From assembly GCA_002506875.1 (NCBI GenBank), contig DAYJ01000100.1, positions 2,193 to 27,579 on the forward strand: 25,387 nt of DNA. Reading direction: 5' to 3'. Below are positions 7,564 through 18,500 of the stretch, one piece after another. The notes beneath the pieces were generated by a model. That model was not told the origin of the DNA. It saw nothing but the letters and a program-made list of their open reading frames with translations, and ran no database searches. A program made the translations under genes and the position numbers. Every line of letters starts with the position of its first letter. Position 1 is the first letter of the stretch. The DNA is from Euryarchaeota archaeon UBA40. GTDB taxonomy: Archaea; Thermoplasmatota; Poseidoniia; Poseidoniales; Thalassarchaeaceae.

Positions 7564-8466
7564 ATGGTTGATGTCGACACCGCCTTGAAATCCGCGGCCA
7601 TCGACCGAAGGAAAGCCAAGAAGGACCGCGACTCCTCAAAGCCGAAACGTCCAGGGGGATCCGTCGGCATCGAGCCCTTTGATCCCGAGGTATTCCGAAC
7701 AAAGGAAATCGCAGACACATATTCCATGTGGCTGGTCCTCATCGGGTCCATTCTAACGGCGCTATTGATGCGCTTTCTAATCATGCCAGGGATGGGTGAG
7801 CCAGGCCCTCTTCTCTGGCTATTACCTCTGAGTTTGGTTCTCGTTCTTCCAACCTTACATCGTCTAATACTCCCCGATGAGATTTCCGATCTCTACACTG
7901 GTGGAAATTGGTTCCGTGCCGGAATGCTATGGATATTCACTTGGCTCTCAATATCAATCGTTCTAGTTAATCCCCCCCTCGCCGATATCAGTCCACCCGA
8001 AGCTGCAGATGTCTTTCTTGTATTCGATGAAGGCGAGGAATCTGAGGACCTAGTGGCTCGATTAGATCGCACGGGCTATGATATCGATATTTCAATTGAG
8101 GAAGGTCAGTCGGAGGGGTCGATGTGGCTCCTTCTAAATGTTCGAGATAATGTGGCGGTAGAGGATTGTTCAATCTCAGTCGTATTGGTTAAGAATGAAC
8201 AGATTCTACTTAATTCAACAATCAATGGTACCGATGTAAACTCAATTACAGATTACGACGATTTAGTATCGGAGAATCGTTCAATCGTTTCTATTCTCGA
8301 TGCACCTCTAAGTGGGCGGACGACTGATGTCGGTTTTGCTGTGGATCTTGGGACGTTCGACACAGGTACCTATGAATTGAGATACAGGATTGATCAGCCA
8401 GGGAATCCATGGCCTCTCACCACTGGTGATGCAGTATACAAGATCCAGATTTTGCCATCTCAGTAA
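7564..8466 (+). CDS. Membrane protein of unknown function, three helices plus external beta domain
   Basis: 300 residues from ATG 7564 (an upstream in-frame ATG at 7525 is less likely because its 13 residues look non-coding). The first 50 residues are basic (RRKAKKDRDSSKPKR) and should be cytoplasmic. Three hydrophobic segments follow: about 58-77 (WLVLIGSILTALLMRFLIM), 82-103 (LLWLLPLSLVLVLP) and 113-135 (AGMLWIFTWLSISIVLV). The remaining 165 residues are acidic and rich in Ser, Asp and beta-type sequence, with N-glycosylation sequons (NST, NGT), so they are probably outside the cell. I do not recognise a family. It converges on rfcS, separated by 18 bp. Confidence 0.8.
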   Translation: MVDVDTALKSAAIDRRKAKKDRDSSKPKRPGGSVGIEPFDPEVFRTKEIADTYSMWLVLIGSILTALLMRFLIMPGMGEPGPLLWLLPLSLVLVLPTLHRLILPDEISDLYTGGNWFRAGMLWIFTWLSISIVLVNPPLADISPPEAADVFLVFDEGEESEDLVARLDRTGYDIDISIEEGQSEGSMWLLLNVRDNVAVEDCSISVVLVKNEQILLNSTINGTDVNSITDYDDLVSENRSIVSILDAPLSGRTTDVGFAVDLGTFDTGTYELRYRIDQPGNPWPLTTGDAVYKIQILPSQ

Positions 8467-8484
8467 TCTGAATTCGTTGACTAG

Positions 8485-9438
8485 TTACTTCAGTAGGGCG
8501 CAAATCCTCGCCGTCATGGCGTCGAGTTGTAGATGCTCTCCACCACCTTGAACAAGACGATGATCTATCTCTGCCATCCATTCTGTAAGTTCAAGCTTCG
8601 TTTCCTCAGTCAGGAAACTGGTGACACCGAGTTCTCTGTGGAGCTGATTCACCAGGTCTGTACCTGCGAGGCCAAACTCATCGAGAATCTGCCGCAGACG
8701 TCGCCGTGCTGGCTGAAATCCGTCTTCCTTACAAGCGAGTAGATAGCCTTGGAGTACCTCAGGGGGGGCAGTTGCAGAGGTCTCGTAAATCAGACCCCGT
8801 GTGATGACCGTGTCCATTCCTGCGGCGACCTGTAGTGCAGTAATGGCCTTCCTTAAATCTCCGAGGCTAATATGGACAATAGCATCAGTTGCCTCCTCGT
8901 CAATTTCGAGTCCTTCATGTTTAGCGACATGAAGAATCTGTGCGCGCATCTGCTCATCCTCTAGGGGGCGGAAGCGAAATACTGCACAACGGCTCTGGAT
9001 TGGTTCAATTATTTTCGATGAGTAGTTGCAGGACATGATGAATCGGCAGGTTTCGGCATATTGTTCCATAATTCTTCGAAGGGCACCCTGTGCATCATTC
9101 GTCAGAGCATCGGCTTCGTCGAGAAAGATTACCTTGAATGTCGCTCCTCCAAGCGGGGCCGTCCTTGCGAATTGCTTGACTTTGTTCCGGATAGAATCTA
9201 GGCCACGTTCATCCGAGGCATTCATTTCAAGGAGATTCTGACGTAGAGTCTCACCGAATACATCTCGCGCCAGTGCCAATGCTGCGGTAGTTTTCCCAGT
9301 CCCTGGGGGGCCTGCAAATAGCAAATGTGGAAAGGTCCCCTTTTCAGAATAACCTCCAAGACGGTCTACGACTGCTCTTTGCCCCTTCATTTCCGACACA
9401 GATCGGGGACGATGTCTCTCAACCCAGAGTTCGCTCAT
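8485..9438 (-). CDS. rfcS: Replication factor C small subunit (clamp loader)
   Basis: 317-residue AAA+ ATPase of archaeal RfcS length. It has Walker A GPPGTGKT (43-50), Walker B VIFLDEAD (about 103-110), the SRC arginine-finger motif (149-151, SRCAVFRFRPL) and a C-terminal collar domain. The N-terminal WVERHRPRSVSEMKGQ is the RFC box. Four RfcS subunits with one RfcL load the PCNA ring on primed DNA. RfcL is not in the window. It diverges from the giant surface gene over 132 bp. The ATG at 9438 has no evident Shine-Dalgarno, suggesting a leaderless or short-leader transcript. Confidence 0.95.
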   Translation of the reverse strand: MSELWVERHRPRSVSEMKGQRAVVDRLGGYSEKGTFPHLLFAGPPGTGKTTAALALARDVFGETLRQNLLEMNASDERGLDSIRNKVKQFARTAPLGGATFKVIFLDEADALTNDAQGALRRIMEQYAETCRFIMSCNYSSKIIEPIQSRCAVFRFRPLEDEQMRAQILHVAKHEGLEIDEEATDAIVHISLGDLRKAITALQVAAGMDTVITRGLIYETSATAPPEVLQGYLLACKEDGFQPARRRLRQILDEFGLAGTDLVNQLHRELGVTSFLTEETKLELTEWMAEIDHRLVQGGGEHLQLDAMTARICALLK

Positions 9439-9570
9439 AACTGTCTTTTGCGCATCTTCATCGGGTGTCCTTCAAGGTTCTCCCAAGGTCTTGAATGTGA
9501 AGGGGCGAGAGTGTCGACATTATAGCCTCAGTCGGAAATCACTTATGGGTCGTTATTCCATGGCGTAGCC
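9439..9570. promoter_or_regulatory. Divergent rfcS / giant surface protein promoter region
   Basis: 132 bp. CATTATAG at 9519-9526 is the best TATA-like box. It reads CTATAATG on the other strand and so could serve either direction. For the plus gene it would place the transcript start near 9548. Just before the giant gene, CATGGC (9559-9564) and GCCATG (9568-9573) form a perfect 6-bp inverted repeat that includes the start codon. Confidence 0.4.
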
Positions 9571-12500
9571 ATGACCGGAGCGGTAGCGAACGGAGAACGA
9601 CGATACGATGTGGGGCCTGCCATCCTGATGGTCCTTCTCATGGCGACCATGTCCTGGTCTGTGGCAGTAGGGCCAAATGTGCCTCTGTTGCACGAATCGG
9701 TGCCATCTTATGTCCAGCATGACAATGCTGTTCTCAATGATACGGCGATTAACAGCAGCGCTCCAAACAATATCTACTCAAGCCGGGATGAGGTGATGAT
9801 ATGGTATTCCGAAGACTACAATTTCGACACTCGAGGCTTGTTCCAATTCAATATTAGCGATACTGCCGGCAATCCATTGAATCCAACATTCCCAGTTTCC
9901 TCTGCACATCTTGTTTTACGATGTTCAGTCATTTCGGGGTTCTCGTCGGGTAAGACCATGTTCTACGCTACGACGCTGAATGCCAACCATTCGCTTGCTA
10001 CGGCAACTTGGAATGTCAGTGGTTTGGGTACCAACTGGTCTGCTCCCGGGGCGAATGGACCCGGAGAAAGTGGAGGTTGGGAGCCACCATACAGCACCAC
10101 ATCTTCCACAGTATCTACTGCGATTAACGTAACAGCTCTTATTCAGGAGCAGCTCCGTTCAGGTTCGAGTCAGATTACTTTGGTAGTGACCTCAGTGGGC
10201 GATCCAGTGAATTGTGCCACAAAGGAGGCAACTACAGCTTCAGATCGCCCGGTGCTTCGTGTTAACTACGCATCTATTGGTTCCACAGATCAGGGGGATA
10301 TTCGTTTGACATCTCCCGTGATGAATGAGGCTTTGACTCAGAACAACGTCCTCGGTTTAACTGCAGATACTACACCAACTATCGAGTGGGCTGACCTGAA
10401 CGGCAGCAACGTGGAAATCCAGATATCCAACAGTTCAGATTACCGAATTGACTCTGACGGTTCATGGGTATGGAACTCATGGAATGATGCCAGTGACTTC
10501 ACCTTCACGAATTCCACAGTAGGATCCTTCCAAACTCCGTCATCGAATATTCCTGCAGGTTCCGACTTCTTTGCTCGTATACGGTCTGCGACTTCGGACA
10601 GTATACTCTCGGACTGGGAATCTGTTCGATTCCTTCTTCCGAATCACGATGTCACAACTGAAGCGGATGGTTCACAGTCATTCACTGTGAAAAACAACAG
10701 TGCTGGTTATGGTGGTACTGTTGAGGAGACATACATCACTTCAGGCAATACGTCGTTCAATGGAGTTAGTGCATCAAATCTCATTGTGGGTCATTCTAAT
10801 GATTCCAACATTAGCGAGAGTGTGATGCTTTTACGCATCAATTTCGGCGAGATTGGCCTCCACGAGAATGCATCAATACACGAAGCCGACCTTGTCCTAC
10901 GGCGGACAGATCGAGAACGTTGGCCAGTGATTTCCGTTTCAGTTTTGAACGATAATGACTGGACTCAAGATGGTGCTAATTGGACATCAAATGGTGCAGG
11001 CACATCTTGGACCAATGGGGCGAGAGATCTTACTGGTACCAGTTACGGTGCAGTAAACGGTAACCAAACATCACCTCAGCTAACATTCGATCTAGCCCCT
11101 CTAATTCGAGATAGATTGCTTGCAAATTCGCTTGAACCTCTGAATCTTCTTGTTCAAGGCGTTGGCCCCAATGGCGCTTATGTTGAGATTGGGTCTAGTG
11201 AAGAAGCGGCGGAATACAACCCGCGTCTTGAACTCCGATATAGTTGGGGCGATGATGTCCTCCCATCCTCTCCCGTGGATTTGAGTCCACGCGATCGTTC
11301 TGGGTCTTGGTCAATTAGTGGGGCGAACCTATCCAGTAGCGACACTGTTGTCGTAAATTGGAACACATCCGGACACAGTGGTCATGATGTCAAGATTAGT
11401 ACCTCAAGAGATGCCGATTTCCTAACCACTGTAACTAGGAGTGCTGACAGCCGCGATGACCCTGGATTCGATTTGACTGCAGGATCATTCACCTTCCCAA
11501 CTTCATGGGGATTAGGCATTGATGACCAGATTTGGTGGCGATTAGCCTTCATTGAAGATGGCGATCATAGTATCTGGAGCGAGTCGATGATGTTCGTCCC
11601 TGAACTGAATTCTACCTATCTTGGCGGTGATGATCATCAGATTCGTTTGAGAGATGGTAATGCCTCCACAGATGGTTCGATGCCTGATTGTCAGGATACA
11701 TACATCGATTCTGCTTCGCCGAATTCTAACTACGATGCATTTGGAATAATCGTATCTAATACACAGGCTGGTTTGTTAAAGTGCGATCTTGCGGGTATTT
11801 CATTACCTGAAGGTATGGCGATTGAGAGTGCAATTTTGAGGACTCACAGTTGGTCATTCTCTAGCTTCACCAATGTTCCAATTTCAGTGTACGCTGGTAC
11901 ATCTGAATGGACTGAATCCGGAGCAACTTGGAACACTACAGATGGCTCTACCCCTTGGAATTTCCAAGGCGCATCTGGTACCCACCGGATTTCCCTGCTC
12001 GACTCTGATACGATTAGTAATGCAGGAACCAACACTTGGTTCGAATGGAATGTCACTGCAGCGGCCCAGACTGCGAATAGATGGGGCCTACCTCTGAGTA
12101 TCATCATGACTTCAACAAGTTCGAACTATGCTGAGTTCCAAGATTCGGAATCTTCGAATAAGCCGGAACTAGTTATCCAGTATGGTATTGGAGATGATAC
12201 TGCTCCTGACACACCAGTTGGCCTCTCTCCAACTGGTGATGAATGGATGGTCACTGATGATTTGCTAATGGGTGGTATTGTTCGGCCTAATCATACATGG
12301 AATACACCTCTTTTGAATACGAACGGCGTTGAGATCCAAATTGATACAGATTCTGGGATGAATAGTAATAATTTACTCACATATCAGTCATGGATTGATA
12401 CCTCTGATTTCGATCTCACTAACGGATCCTTCCAGCCGAGTTCAGATCTCACTGGAGGTGAGCGATACTATTGGAGAATACGCGGTAATTCTGCTACTGG

Positions 12501-15500
12501 ACAAATTGGGAATTGGAGTGCAATTTCATCATATCTCATACCCGAGGTGATTAGTTCGATGCTTGATTCGGATACTTCCGAGGTTGAATTCCATCATCTT
12601 GGATTCCTTCCAGGAGAGCAACTCCCATACTTCTACGATGTTGGCATAGACGAACGTTCTGTGAACGAGAACACATCATACAACTCTGATACAAGTTTCC
12701 TTATGAAGGCCGTAGAGGATATCAATGGGAATTACAGCGAAGATCGTGGTATCTTTCTTGCGATTCCCATTTGGGAGAATATGTCCCTTGAGCGTCCAAA
12801 TGATATCCGAGTCGTGGGTGCACAACTTCATCTAAACGTAATTTCCGGACATGGGAATGATGTTTTTGTTCATCACCGTTCCATGAGTTCCTTCACAGAG
12901 GATGCGACAGGCCGCACCTCCGATGGCACAACAAACTGGACTGATCGACATCTTTTGGGTAACGGAGAGTTGTATGGGGCCAATACAGACGGAGGACTAA
13001 GTGTTACGGCTAGCTCGAGTGGAAATCTTGAGCTTAACTTAACTCGTGCTGCACAGCTAGCCTTCGACGCTGGGCAATCACACATCTACTACGCAATCAC
13101 TGCTAGTGGGCCAAATTCGGGATGGAATGGTCTTGAGGTAAGTACTGTGAACGCATCTGTTGCTACGGATCGTCCATACCTTTCCTTACAGTTCCGTGAG
13201 GGTGCTGAACCCATGCCTAACCTAACTGCCGTCGGATTGCCGAATCTCCCAGCTAATGATACATTAACTTGGGATACTTCTGGTATTGTGCTTGATCCAG
13301 ATAATCGACCAGATCTTGAATGGACAACTCCTCAAGGTTGGAACAATACATGGGATTGGCGTCTTGAACTCAATTGTGAGACAAGTTCCGGTGTATCGAT
13401 AACTTACCATGACTCACGAGAAGATTCAGGATTCGACCTAAATGTACCGAGTTATACTATTCAGTCTGATATTGCCTCAGATTCAGCCTGTGAATGGAAG
13501 GTACAAGCAGTTGTGAACGATATGCTGGGGCAATGGCTCGATTGGGCGAATTCATTTGGTGTGCCAGTCGATATTACTAGCGCAGTCGACGCAAACCATG
13601 AGGTTATTACATTGCAAGAGGGCGCTGCACACGATTTATTGAGCCGCGATATTCTCGCCACAGACACCAGACTCTCCGTCGCTTCCCCGAACAATAACTA
13701 CGGCTATTCCACTGATATTCAAGTCAACACGCACGGCGCGGGACATGCCTTAGTCGCGATGGATCTGACTGCATTCCCGATTCCCGAGCCCTGGATTCCG
13801 TCAGAGGCCTTGATTGACCTTTACAAGACAAACTCTGGGAATCCTACTGATGTTGCTGTGTATATCGTTCGTGATTCATGGGATGAGACAACAGCGACAT
13901 GGTATAATGCAACAAATGCTATGACTTGGTCGACTAATCCGGGTTACTACACTCAGTCGATGACGCCGATTAATGTCACAGCAGTCAATACCTCCACTGG
14001 CTGGTACACTTGGGATGTTACTGAAGCGGCCCAACAGGCACGTGCTGATGGAAGCGATGAACTGAATCTAATGTTCGTATCAACCTCGCAATTCTTCAAT
14101 TTCGCCTCCTCTGATTACATCTCGGACACACTTCGTCCAAGGGTCCGGATGACGTATGCAACAGGAACCATCTGGCTACCTGATAACTCTCCTCCGTCTT
14201 TCCCCGCGTTGAATAATGAACATACATTTTGGAATTCAACATCCCTGCTTCCAACCCCTTCCGATTCTGTAGTCATTGAATGGTTGAACACTCAGAGTAA
14301 CGTTAGTTTCGAGATCCAAGTTGCTTCCACAGATGATTATTTCAGGAGCGCTCGAGTGTTTAACTCAGTTGATAATTCCAGCATGTTTAGCATTTCATCC
14401 TCGCCCTCGGTACCTTCGAATTTTACCTTCCCATCGACTTCGTCGTGGAGCGATCATTACAACGCTTGGCGAGTTCGGTCATATACTGCGAATCAGGGCG
14501 GAGATACTGTCTACGGTAACTGGACGTCTGGTGGTGAATTCCGTGTTCCAACCACTACACTCGGAACCTCGGATGGTCTAGGGAATTACAGTGTGACTCT
14601 GCAGAGAGGCGAAGTTTTCCCAAGCAGTTCGTTCCGAATACCTTCGTTCCCTGACACTTGGATTGATTCCGCTGGAGGCCCGGGTCAGACGCAGAACCAC
14701 GGTTCTGACACCTCTCTTGATGTTGGTTCAAGTGCAACCGCTGGTGCTGTTTCAGTATCTTTGATTGAGATGGATCTTGGGGAACTCCCATTCCAAAGTT
14801 CGACACTTCCAACTGGTGTGACTCTCCGACTTTATCGAGCTAACTATATCGGTACAGGGACTCACACTGTTGGAGTCCATGATTGTGGGAACAACACATG
14901 GGGTGAATCTTCTGTAAGTTGGAGTTCTTATGTTCCAGGTCAGCAGTGCTCTACAACAGCTTCAGCATCAATTACTCGTGTTGCGACAGGAGGTGCAACA
15001 TGGTATGAATGGGACATCACATCAATTGCAAGAAATGCATTCACAAACCAGGACGGTCGAATGACGATAGCATTGATTTCAAACTGGACTGGGACGCTAT
15101 ACTTTGCATCTTCAGAGTATACTTCCACAAGTCTACGCCCTGAACTCGTTTTCGACTTTGTGGATAACCCGAATGGCATCACTCCTCCGCCGCAAGTCAG
15201 TCTTCAGTCGCCGCTCAACCTCGCGGTGCTGATGGAAGAGGATGGATATCTGCTCGCACCCCAAACCCGCCCCGATCTATCTTGGTCGCCGGCGACGGGC
15301 GCATCAGGGTATATTGTCCGACTGATGAATTCCACAACTACCCTTACAGTTCGTTCTTGGGTTGATTCGGGCTTCTCTTCGAATGCTATGACTCATACTT
15401 GGACGCCATCGTTTGATCTTGATCCTGATATCCTGTACTCTTGGGATGTCCAGTCAATTGCAGGAGCGATTCCTGGTGCGCGTTCTGCATCTTGGTCGTT

Positions 15501-18500
15501 TGCGGTAGGCGATCCAGACACTGAAAGTATGGGGAACAACATCTACAACGCCGACTATGTACAAGGGGATGCGGCTGATTTGCTGGATTATCCCGATATC
15601 CATGATTCCACTCTGGATGAATCCGATCCGACAGGAACCTATGGTTCAGACGCTCTCCGCGTAGGTATTGGATGCGGTGATTCTGCAGGTATTCAGACTC
15701 AGAATGAATGTATCTCGATACTTTGGGTTGATTTGAGCCAATACCCATTGCCAAATGGTGTAAATCCGCATAGTGGGCAGTTGAGTATCCATCTAGATTC
15801 GATTATTATCGCCGATACGTCCTACATGGACGTGACTGCATATGCGCTGATTAACCAGAATTATTCTGAGATTTCCTCGTCATGGGATTCTGCATCTTAT
15901 GGGAATAGTTGGTCGTCTTCCGGTCTTGTAGCTGGAACCGATTACAATTCAACACCTCTCGATACGGTGCGAATTTACAACACAAATCAGAACGCATGGT
16001 ATGATTGGGACATAAGTGAAGCGATGACTTCGATGTACACTTCGATTGGTATTGTCCTCATAGGTGTCCCAGATACGACTGGTGGCCGTATTGTTGCTGA
16101 ATTTGATCATTCAGAAGGTACGAATTCTGACCGCCCGTCATTCGATCTTAACTACACTGATGTATTTGATATCGCGATATCCGGGTCAAGTACGACGGAT
16201 GCAGATACTCCTGTGTCCTTCTCAGCAGCCCTCTCAGATGCCTCCGGAGGTGCCCTCACGGGTTCAGTCACATGGTCGACTTCCGGTCTTGGTAGCATTA
16301 GTTCAACAGGCCTCTACACTCCACAAATTGCTGGTGTTGAGACGATTACTGCTCGCTTTGGCCAGGTGACTCGTTCTCTAAGCCTCACAGTATCACCTGG
16401 TGCCCCGGTTCAGTTGCAAGCGAATCTTTCCTCTGGTGCAATCAATGCTGATGAATCTCTAGCAATATCTGCAGTGGTAGTCGACATATTTGGTAACGAG
16501 GTTGATGGGCAAACCGTTCTTTGGTCAGTGACCAACGGCACATTTAGTTCAACAGGTGGTATGACTGAAACAACCAGTACGCCAAGTGCTCAAGTGGTAT
16601 TCTTGCCATATTTGACTGGAACACAGACCATCACCGTATCTTGGGGTTCAAGTTCCTTGGATATCCCTGTGGTAGTCACTGTTGGTGCTCCGCATCATCT
16701 CGTCGTCACTGGCTGTGAGACCGTTCTAGCTGGCGAAATTTGTGTTTATACTTGGACCGTAGAGGACGTCCGTGACAACCCCATGCCTGCACTTCAGGCG
16801 GGTACTGTTTCTTGGTCTGTTGATGATGGCAATATCTCTGCACAAGGTGATTTCTCCGCAGATCGCGTAGGGAACTGGGTAATTACTGCAAGCAGTAGCG
16901 TTGGTGTTTCAGGCACTTTCAACGTCGAGGTGGGCTTCGGAGAAATTTCTCATGTGATTTTGGTGGCTGACAGCAACCAGATAACTGCCGATGAAGAGGT
17001 TACATTCAACGTTACTCGAGTTGATGTCCGTGGTAATTCGCACCCCGTTTCCCCTCCAGTTGCTAATTGGACTGCCAATAATGGGACATTCAATGATGAT
17101 ACTGGAGCCGCGTACTGGACTCCTTGGTCTAAGGGGCAGCAATGGATTCAGGTATCAGTTGAGGGTGTTACGGATCAGGTCGTGATTTCAGTTCTCGACG
17201 GAGCACCGGTCGAACTTGACCTTCGTGTTACTGGCGGAGTTTCGGAAATTACTGCAGGCGATATCCTCAGTCTCAGTGCTTTCGCAATTGACCAGCGAGG
17301 AAATCAACGCCCAGTGGCGCCGGAGACTTGGCTAATATCAACTCCAGGTGCCGATCAGGGGTGGATAGTTCCAAGCGGAGCAGCCGCGAATTTCTATGCG
17401 TCCACGGCAGGAACTTTCACCATTCAAGCAGCTTTGACTTGGACCGATGGTGTCCAATCGATACCGCTTACGTCGAGTGAACAGATGACCGTCATACCTG
17501 GTGATTTGGCTGAGGTTGAGATTCAAGGTGAAAGTAACTATGACGTAACAGCAGATGACAGTATCACGCTTGATGTCATCGCTAGAGATGCTTATGGAAA
17601 TGTTGTACCTGCCTCTGCGCTCAAGTGGTTCATCCACGATACTTCAGTGTCTACTCCGCCGGGAGAGTGTGGTCAATCTCAGGATTCTAGCGAGATTACG
17701 AACGATTTATCAGCAGGGTCATGGGCTGCAGGTGTCGAAGGAACCTATGCCCTCTGCGCTATCCAAAATGGGTGGCAAGACCGTATCGATATCATCGTTA
17801 CTCACGGTGTTGCTGTGGAGATATGGCACGATGCAGAGGCCAACGAGCTGACAGCCGGTGAACTGATTGACATCGATCTGTGGGCTCGTGATTCTGCAGG
17901 CAATGAATTCCGATTCGCTGAATCCACATGGACTACTCCACTGTTTGTTGTGGATGAAGACCTTACTGGCTCTTACCGCTACCAAGGAACCGTTGCAGAT
18001 ACTCACGAATTAGCATACAGTCACAATGGACTCGATGAGTCATGGACTGTAACTGTGAACTATGCAGCATTGGACTCCATTGATTTGTCACTTAGTGCTC
18101 AGCAGGCCGAGCAGCAAGCTACGATAACAGCAAGTGCACGGGGCTTCGATGCTTTTGGTAATGAGGTGCCACTCAGCAATGGTGCAATTCTCATCGCTCC
18201 AGGCCATGTTATCCAAGCCACGGGCGTAGATAGTTGGCAGATTACCCTTGTAGAGGATGGCACGGTGGGTATCACTGTAGCCGATCAAGGTAAGTCGGAT
18301 GAGAAGCCGCTTACTTCAGTTGGTACCCTCGGTGGCTTCTTTGCTGCAGGTGGGCCTCTATACTACGTTGCTGCGGGGTTAATTGGGCTCGTCGTGGTTG
18401 CGCTTCTCGGAGTAGTATTCGCACTCTTGCGCCGTGGAAACGACAATGATTACGACTTCGATGATGACGATGACGATGATTACCAATACGAAGAGGACGA

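Noticed and set aside
7307..7588. Open frame across the tRNA-Met locus
   Set aside because: The DNA is fully explained by the tRNA and its intron on the minus strand.
10274..16164. Possible CRISPR or mobile element because of ~1-kb periodicity
   Set aside because: The period is in protein modules of one continuous frame; no short direct repeats with spacers, inverted ends or transposase were seen.
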